DNA from: Clostridiales bacterium | GTDB taxonomy: Bacteria; Bacillota; Clostridia; Christensenellales; Pumilibacteraceae | Assembly (NCBI GenBank): GCA_022508445.1 | Contig: JAFLVG010000006.1 | Location: 1 to 64,000, forward strand | Direction of reading: 5' to 3' | Length of the DNA stretch: 64,000 nucleotides | Shown: piece by piece, positions 58,875 to 64,000 of the stretch | Layout: each line of letters begins with the position of its first letter | How positions within the stretch are numbered: position 1 is the stretch's first letter | The notes under the pieces: generated by a model | What the model was told of the DNA's origin: nothing | Databases searched by the model: none | Seen by the model: only the letters and a program-made list of their open reading frames with translations | Position numbers and translations under genes: made by a program

Positions 58875-59402
58875 ATGTTGGAACAATCCGAAGAGGAATT
58901 GCTGAATAAACTTATTGTATTGTTCGTTTTCGACAAAATGGACATTGCACTCGACTACAATACTATAATCAACATCTGCTACACACAAAACGGATGGATG
59001 ATGCCTTTGTATTGTATGGACGCAATCGATAAGCTTGTCAAATCGAACTTCATACATAAGGTTGACCGCGGGCGCGAAAAGCTGTATTCTATGACGCCCG
59101 ACGGCAGGGCGTGCCTTGCGAATTTTTATTCGCGCATTCCCGAATCGCTGCGGCAGGAGATAAGCGACTACGTCAAAGCGAACAGAATGTCGTATAAACG
59201 CCGTCAGGAATACAAGCATACATATTATAAGAATAAGGACGGCACCTATACGGTGTGGCTACGCGTCGTCGAGCCGTCGTCCACTCTTCTCGATTTGAAG
59301 TTCGTAGTTGCCAACAATAGAACGGCGAAGTATATTCACGAGAATTGGGAAAAGAATGCGGCAAGCATATATCTGATGCTACACGACAGGCTCACGGAGT
59401 GA
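58875..59402 (+). CDS. DUF4364-family winged-helix protein
   Basis: 175 residues. The pattern LNKLIVLFVFDKMDIALDYN, then NGWMMPLYCMDAIDKLVKSN, is typical of DUF4364, a Clostridia-specific winged-helix family presumed to regulate transcription. CGGAGTG site before ATG 58875. Target unknown. Confidence 0.82.
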   Translation: MLEQSEEELLNKLIVLFVFDKMDIALDYNTIINICYTQNGWMMPLYCMDAIDKLVKSNFIHKVDRGREKLYSMTPDGRACLANFYSRIPESLRQEISDYVKANRMSYKRRQEYKHTYYKNKDGTYTVWLRVVEPSSTLLDLKFVVANNRTAKYIHENWEKNAASIYLMLHDRLTE

Positions 59403-59414
59403 AGGAGAGAAATC

Positions 59415-59672
59415 ATGTATACATACAAAACGCAAGGAACTTGTTCGCGTGAGATACAGTTCGATGTGGAAAACAACAAGATTACGGCGGTTAAGTTTAT
59501 AAACGGCTGCGCGGGCAATACGCAGGGTGTTGCGCGGCTTGCGGTCGGTCGCGACGTGGACGAGGTAATATCGCTGCTCGAAGGTGTTAAGTGCCGCAAC
59601 GGCACGTCTTGTCCCGATCAGCTTGCCCGTGCATTGAAGGAGTACAAGGCGAACAGCGTAGCCGAAGTGTAA
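59415..59672 (+). CDS. TSCPD-domain protein
   Basis: 85 residues: TYKTQGTCSREIQFDVENNK, then FINGCAGNTQGVARLAVG, and the name motif GTSCPDQLARAL. Short TSCPD proteins resemble the C-terminal domain of B12-dependent ribonucleotide reductases. Three conserved Cys may bind metal. AAGGAGAG site, 12 bases after the DUF4364 gene. Confidence 0.88.
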   Translation: MYTYKTQGTCSREIQFDVENNKITAVKFINGCAGNTQGVARLAVGRDVDEVISLLEGVKCRNGTSCPDQLARALKEYKANSVAEV

Positions 59673-59679
59673 TCGATTG

Positions 59680-60273
59680 ATGAACACGAGACGTCTATTG
59701 TACATAGCTATATTCACTGCGCTTATCACAGTGGGCGGACTTGTGTCCGTTCCGGTGCCGTTTACACAAGTGCAGCTGTCCTTCCAGACGGTATTCGTGA
59801 TCATGGCAGGGCTTGTACTCGGCGGACGTGACGGAGCGTTTTCCGTTCTCGTTTATCTTGCAATGGGACTTTTGGGACTGCCGGTATTCACGCAAGGCGG
59901 CGGTCTCGGTTACGTAACGATGCCGTCGTTCGGTTATTTGATAGGCTTCCCGATAGGCGCTTTTGTCGCCGGCGCTTTGCGCTACAAGCTCAAAACCTCT
60001 GTGCGCGGCAAGGTGTTTTTGTGCGCGCTCGTCGGAATGATACCCGTGTACATTTTCGGCGTAACCTATCAAGTGCTTATTCTGTATTATTATACGGGAA
60101 GTGCCTGGGCGGCCGCAATAGGCTCTGTCGCCGGAGTAGCCATTTTGATGCTCAAAGACGCAGTGCTTTTGGGATGTGCGTCGTCGCTGTACCCGTCGAT
60201 AAATAGGGCGATGCCGCACGTCACGCACGATAGGCTCGTCCGTCGTACCGAAAAACATTCGAGCAAGCAATAA
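59680..60273 (+). CDS. bioY: Biotin ECF transporter substrate-binding protein
   Basis: 197 residues, six membrane helices. The BioY signature is present: VPVPFTQVQLSFQTVFVIMA, then GLLGLPVFTQGGGLGYVTMP. It imports biotin, with or without an ECF energising module; none is nearby. Start ATG 59680, with a TTG three bases before as an alternative; neither has a strong ribosome site, so coupling to the TSCPD gene is likely. Confidence 0.93.
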   Translation: MNTRRLLYIAIFTALITVGGLVSVPVPFTQVQLSFQTVFVIMAGLVLGGRDGAFSVLVYLAMGLLGLPVFTQGGGLGYVTMPSFGYLIGFPIGAFVAGALRYKLKTSVRGKVFLCALVGMIPVYIFGVTYQVLILYYYTGSAWAAAIGSVAGVAILMLKDAVLLGCASSLYPSINRAMPHVTHDRLVRRTEKHSSKQ

Positions 60274-60289
60274 AAACCGTATTTTAATC

Positions 60290-60317
60290 AAGCCCGACGC
60301 GTATTCGGGCTTTTTTG
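60290..60317 (+). terminator. Terminator after bioY
   Basis: AAGCCCGA (60290-60297) pairs with TCGGGCTT (60305-60312), followed by a T-run. Confidence 0.88.
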
Positions 60318-60325
60318 TTAAAAAT

Positions 60326-60417
60326 AAATTAGGTATTATACTAAGAAGCAAGCCTCTTCCTCGCGTGCATTGTACGCTTTTTCCGCTTGCCTTGCAACCG
60401 GATATCATACCTAATTT
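60326..60417. repeat. 92-bp imperfect inverted-repeat element
   Basis: AAATTAGGTAT (60326-60336) is repeated inverted at 60407-60417, with nested inner pairing (CAAG...CTTG and GCGT...ACGC). The stretch 60274-60579 holds no gene; besides this element it contains the promoter TTGCTA...TATAAT of the next gene. AACAAATTAGG(C/T)AT also occurs near position 108, so it may be a dispersed element. Confidence 0.5.
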
Positions 60418-60579
60418 GTTCTCGTCGCAAATTTGCCATTGCAAGCAAGCAAATTTACTCCTCGAATCAATAGTCAAATTATACAAAATCGTCGGTCGAT
60501 ATTTATGCAAAATTACATTGCTATCTTAATCGAAAGGGTGTATAATATTTAAAACCCACATAGTAATAAGGAGAAAATT

Positions 60580-62769
60580 ATGGCAAGTTTGTCTTTGCAG
60601 CACATCTACAAGATTTACTCGGGCGGCGTTCGCGCTGTCAGTGATTTCAACCTCGAAATCGACGACAAAGAATTCATCGTTTTCGTCGGTCCGTCGGGTT
60701 GCGGTAAATCCACTACGCTTCGTATGATTGCCGGCTTGGAGGATATATCTTCCGGTGCGCTTTATATCGACGATAGGCTCGTAAACGACGTAGAACCGAA
60801 GGATCGCGATATCGCGATGGTTTTCCAAAACTACGCGCTTTATCCGCACATGACGGTGTACGACAACATGGCTTTCGGATTGAGACTTCGCCATGTTCCC
60901 GCAAAGGTCATAGACGAGAAAGTTCAAGAGGCGGCGAGCATACTCGGCATACAACATCTTTTGAACCGCAGACCCAAGGCTTTGTCGGGCGGTCAGCGTC
61001 AGCGTGTCGCGCTCGGTCGTGCTATCGTTCGCGAACCCAAGGTATTCCTTTTGGACGAGCCGCTTTCTAACCTCGACGCAAAACTGCGCGTTCAGATGCG
61101 TACCGAGATCACAAAGATTCACCACCGTCTTGCCACGACGTTCATTTACGTCACGCACGACCAGACCGAGGCTATGACGATGGGTACGCGTATCGTCGTC
61201 ATGAAAGACGGTATCGTGCAACAGGTAGACACGCCCACCACTCTTTACGACAACCCCGCAAACTTGTTTGTCGCGTGCTTCCTCGGCTCGCCGCAAATGA
61301 ACATATTCAAATCCAAGCTCGTTGAAGAGAACGGCGAGTTGTACGCACTCATCGGCGAAACCAACAAGGTCATGATCCCCAAAGCGCGTGCAAAACGTAT
61401 CATCGACAACAGCATTGTCGGCAGTGACGTGCTTTTGGGTATCCGTCCCGAGGACGTACATTACGAACAAGCGCTCATCGACGCGCATCCCGAATCGGTT
61501 ATCGACGCGACGATCGACGTTATCGAAAATCTCGGTAACGAAACCATTTTGTATCTCAACGTAGAGGGAAAAGACGACTATACGATTGCGCGCGTCAATT
61601 CGCGCTACTCGTTCGAGCAGGGCGATCAGGTCAAGATGTATCTTGCGACTGACCACGCGCATCTTTTCGATCCCACAACCGAGTTCACGCTCATGGGCGT
61701 ACCCGACTACAACCTCATCCCTGCGCAAGCGGTTGCTACCGACGGATCGCTTTCCGTCGTGTTCGGCGATACCCGTATCGATCTTCCCGAATCTGTTTTG
61801 ACAAAGATTACAGACAAGAGCGTTATCAACAATCAAGTTGTGCTCGGCATACCTCCTGCGGCGCTTAAAGCAGAGGGCGGAGAGGGCGACGCGGTCATCG
61901 AAGGCGTTGCGGAATTCTTCGACAATTATCCGCGCTTCAAAGCGGTTTACGCTACCGTATCCGGCATGAAGAACTATCTCATCATGTCGTATCCGCTCGA
62001 CGCACCGTTCCACGGCGGCGAGAAAGTCAAAGCGTATGTCGATCCGACAAAGATTCAATTGTTCAATGCCGACGGCGAGCGCCTCGTTGCCGACACCGAT
62101 GTCGGAAGCAACACGACGACCGGCGCTATCACCGACACGAACGGAACGTTGGCGTACAGATTTACCGCCGAAAACGGTTCCAAGAATAAGCTCGCATTCG
62201 ACAACTACACCATCGAATCAGACGAGAGCGGCGTCAAACAGACAAAAATCAAATTCGACGATTTGCAGACTGCCGCGGAAGGCACGCCTATGTATATTCT
62301 TCCGCACGGCATGGCTATCGACAAGGAATCGCTCGCACAAACGCCCAAGATGGTGCTTAGCGGCATTATCAAACATCTCGACGAGTACCGCAAGGACGCG
62401 ATAATCACCGTCGAGGTAGCAGGTATCAACGGTGACTTGACGGCAATCGTCCGCAACTTCTCCGGATATAACACCGGCGACAAAATCAAACTCGCGGTCA
62501 ATCCTCATGCGATTGTCATCGGTGAATACGAAAGCGTTGCGCAGGCGGTCAAGAGCGAGGCGGCGCAAAGCGAAGGCGAGGCGCGCATGAAGGAGCTTGT
62601 AGCGGCGCGTCAAAAAGAGAAGGAGCTCGAAGAAGCCGCAAAACGCCCCGTGAAGCCGGCAAAAGAGCAAGCGGCTACTACCGTAAAGGCGCCCGCGGCT
62701 AAAAAGACCGCAGCGAAAAAACCTGCCGCAAAGCCGGCTGTGAAGCGCCCGACCGCAAAAAAGAAATAA
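60580..62769 (+). CDS. MalK/UgpC-type sugar ABC ATPase with long C-terminal extension
   Basis: 729 residues, about twice the family length. The ATPase (1-235) has Walker A GPSGCGKST, signature LSGGQRQRVALGRA, Walker B VFLLDEPLSNLD and the H-loop THDQTEAM. TOBE/OB regulatory domains follow (about 240-370), then a second TOBE-like region (about 380-650), a charged helix, and a basic Lys/Ala/Pro tail (PAKEQAATTVKAPAAKKTAA, then KKPAAKPAVKRPTAKKK). It should energise several sugar importers. The tail resembles histone H1-like DNA- or membrane-associating tails. TAAGGAG site. Confidence 0.9.
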   Translation: MASLSLQHIYKIYSGGVRAVSDFNLEIDDKEFIVFVGPSGCGKSTTLRMIAGLEDISSGALYIDDRLVNDVEPKDRDIAMVFQNYALYPHMTVYDNMAFGLRLRHVPAKVIDEKVQEAASILGIQHLLNRRPKALSGGQRQRVALGRAIVREPKVFLLDEPLSNLDAKLRVQMRTEITKIHHRLATTFIYVTHDQTEAMTMGTRIVVMKDGIVQQVDTPTTLYDNPANLFVACFLGSPQMNIFKSKLVEENGELYALIGETNKVMIPKARAKRIIDNSIVGSDVLLGIRPEDVHYEQALIDAHPESVIDATIDVIENLGNETILYLNVEGKDDYTIARVNSRYSFEQGDQVKMYLATDHAHLFDPTTEFTLMGVPDYNLIPAQAVATDGSLSVVFGDTRIDLPESVLTKITDKSVINNQVVLGIPPAALKAEGGEGDAVIEGVAEFFDNYPRFKAVYATVSGMKNYLIMSYPLDAPFHGGEKVKAYVDPTKIQLFNADGERLVADTDVGSNTTTGAITDTNGTLAYRFTAENGSKNKLAFDNYTIESDESGVKQTKIKFDDLQTAAEGTPMYILPHGMAIDKESLAQTPKMVLSGIIKHLDEYRKDAIITVEVAGINGDLTAIVRNFSGYNTGDKIKLAVNPHAIVIGEYESVAQAVKSEAAQSEGEARMKELVAARQKEKELEEAAKRPVKPAKEQAATTVKAPAAKKTAAKKPAAKPAVKRPTAKKK

Positions 62770-62802
62770 TAACAAAAAAGAAATAATAAAGTGAAATAAA
62801 TA

Positions 62803-62832
62803 AAACTGCCCCGATTATTCGAGGCAGTTTTT
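62803..62832. terminator. Bidirectional terminator between the ATPase gene and cysS
   Basis: AAACTGCC (62803-62810) pairs with GGCAGTTT (62823-62830), extended by CGA/TCG, with A- and T-runs on both sides. Confidence 0.88.
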
Positions 62833-62855
62833 TCATGCAATCACATGTTAATAAT

Positions 62856-64000
62856 TTATTTCTTTTTAAGCTCGTAGCCGGTCTTGCTGTCGAGAACGGT
62901 GTAGCCAAGCTCGTCGAGCTTTGTCCTGAGAGCGTCCGAGGTCGCCCAGTCCTTGTTCTGTCTTGCGGCAAACCGCTCTTCTGCGATTTTTTTCACGTCA
63001 TCGGGAATGGCTTGATCGTCATGCGCATTCGGCTGTTCGGGGGCGAGGTGAAGATCAAGGCCCAAAATATCGTTCAATTGCTCGGCGGCGTCGTAAATCT
63101 GCCTGCATGCCGGGAGCTTTGCCATCGTCCAAAGCTCGCCGAGCGCGAGAGGAAAGTTAAGATCGTCATACACTGCGGCAATCACCGCGGCTTTTTGATT
63201 TTCGACCTTCTGCGCAGTTTCCGAATCCGCGGATTTCGCAGCCTTGCATGCGGAAATAGCCGAACGCAAGCGGTTATAAGCGGTAGCCGCACTCGACAAT
63301 CCGTCAAACGTGAAGTTGAGCTTGTTGCGGTAGTGCGTGTTCATGCAAAAGTAACGGAAGGCGAGCGGCGAGTAGCCCTTTGCGATGAGATCGTCGATAG
63401 TGTATACATTGCCGAGCGACTTACTCATTTTGCCGCCGTCGACGAGCATAAATTCGCCGTGCATCCACAGATTGACTACTTGATGTCCTTCGAGCGATTC
63501 TGATTGCGCAATCTCGTTTTCGTGATGAATGGGAATATGATCGACTCCGCCCGTGTGTATGTCGAAACGTTCGCCCAAGAACTTTTTGCTCATGGTCGAG
63601 CATTCGATATGCCAACCCGGGTAGCCCATGCCCCAGGGCGAAGCCCATTGCATTATGTGGTTCTTTTCTGCTTTTTTCCAAAGCGCGAAGTCGGCGGGAT
63701 GACGTTTTTGCGTGTTTATCGCCACGCGCGCTCCGGCAAGCGCGTCCTCTATATTGCAACGCGACAGCTTGCCGTAGCCGTCGAACTTGGAAATATCGAA
63801 GTAAATTCCATCGTCCGTTTCGTAGCCGTAGCCCAGCTCGCACAACTTTTGAACGAACTCTATCATTTCATCGATGTTGTCGGTGGCTTTGGCTATGATT
63901 TCAGGCGTGAGAATGTTAAGACGGGCGAGGTCTTTGAAGAAAACCTCCGAATAGAACGCGGCAATCTCCTCGGGCGATTTGTTTTGTTTCTTGGCGGCGG
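62856..64000 (-). CDS. cysS: Cysteinyl-tRNA synthetase, C-terminal part
   Basis: The frame is open to the window end; the N-terminus with the HIGH motif is outside. Visible are WHIECSTMS (zinc-site Cys), HHENEIAQSE, GKMSKSLGN, and the C-terminal anticodon-recognising helical region (FAARQNKDWATSDALRTKLD). It charges tRNA-Cys. An internal ATG at 63866 is not the real start because upstream residues (SPEEIAAFYSEVFFKDLARL) continue the family. Confidence 0.96.
   Translation of the reverse strand, partial: AAKKQNKSPEEIAAFYSEVFFKDLARLNILTPEIIAKATDNIDEMIEFVQKLCELGYGYETDDGIYFDISKFDGYGKLSRCNIEDALAGARVAINTQKRHPADFALWKKAEKNHIMQWASPWGMGYPGWHIECSTMSKKFLGERFDIHTGGVDHIPIHHENEIAQSESLEGHQVVNLWMHGEFMLVDGGKMSKSLGNVYTIDDLIAKGYSPLAFRYFCMNTHYRNKLNFTFDGLSSAATAYNRLRSAISACKAAKSADSETAQKVENQKAAVIAAVYDDLNFPLALGELWTMAKLPACRQIYDAAEQLNDILGLDLHLAPEQPNAHDDQAIPDDVKKIAEERFAARQNKDWATSDALRTKLDELGYTVLDSKTGYELKKK

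Overview
The window looks like a chromosome segment of an uncultured Bacillota (Clostridia-type) bacterium carrying one complete-looking prophage. Evidence for the host: strong AGGAGG-type ribosome sites, sigma-A-like promoters, a DUF4364 regulator, a WYL regulator, a YkvI-type permease, BioY, no outer-membrane genes, and dense rho-independent terminators. No species can be named from the sequence alone.

Left host flank (1-22.07 kb): the 3' end of a tRNA-Leu(CAA); a WYL-domain regulator; a large membrane protein built on a decayed M28 peptidase domain; a GH95-like enzyme and a GH13 amylase; the lysine/DAP operon asd-dapA-dapB; an M20 amidohydrolase heading a five-gene run (DUF624-like membrane protein, TPR protein, helical-repeat protein, HD phosphohydrolase); a YkvI-type permease; and an SsuA/THI5-type ABC transporter operon (permease, 69-aa protein, ATPase, binding lipoprotein).

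Prophage (about 22,072-55,774, 33.7 kb): it sits inside the ABC binding-lipoprotein gene. The C-terminal part lies at 21,341-22,071 and the N-terminal part at 55,774-56,055. Joining the halves at a shared TTTA restores an in-frame 335-residue protein. From left to right the prophage carries: a lysogeny block on the minus strand (large serine integrase, Abi_2/AbiF-type HEPN protein preceded by a short structured RNA, CI-like S24 repressor); a divergent Cro-like gene; an early/replication block (RecB-like nuclease, Rad52-like annealing protein, NinB-like protein, SSB, an initiator with a DnaA domain-I C-terminus and internal 11-bp iterons, and a C5 cytosine methyltransferase with eight internal repeats); a GIY-YIG protein; a late regulator; packaging and head genes; a few connector and tail genes; an inserted immunity-type locus (two ribbon-helix-helix genes, two antisense RNAs, a Bro-N antirepressor and an S24-like domain that has lost both catalytic residues); baseplate/fibre genes; several membrane proteins; and an AT-rich three-gene cargo with its own promoter. 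I recognise no tape-measure gene and no endolysin.

The most interesting signal is a family of three roughly 70-75-nt minus-strand RNAs (near 26.7, 45.2 and 45.5 kb). Each has a promoter with 17-18-bp spacing, a 5' hairpin, and a terminator hairpin whose loop contains ACUUG. Each overlaps the 3' end of a small plus-strand phage gene. Two of them, combined with RHH repressors and an antirepressor, recall the layout of the P22 immI locus (arc/mnt/ant/sar), here with an added catalytically dead repressor-like domain.

Right host flank (56.06-64 kb): valS, a DUF4364 regulator, a TSCPD protein, bioY, a 729-residue MalK/UgpC-type ATPase with a basic Lys-Ala-Pro tail, and the C-terminal two-thirds of cysS running off the window end. 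All statements rest on reading the sequence and on family knowledge; no database search was run.
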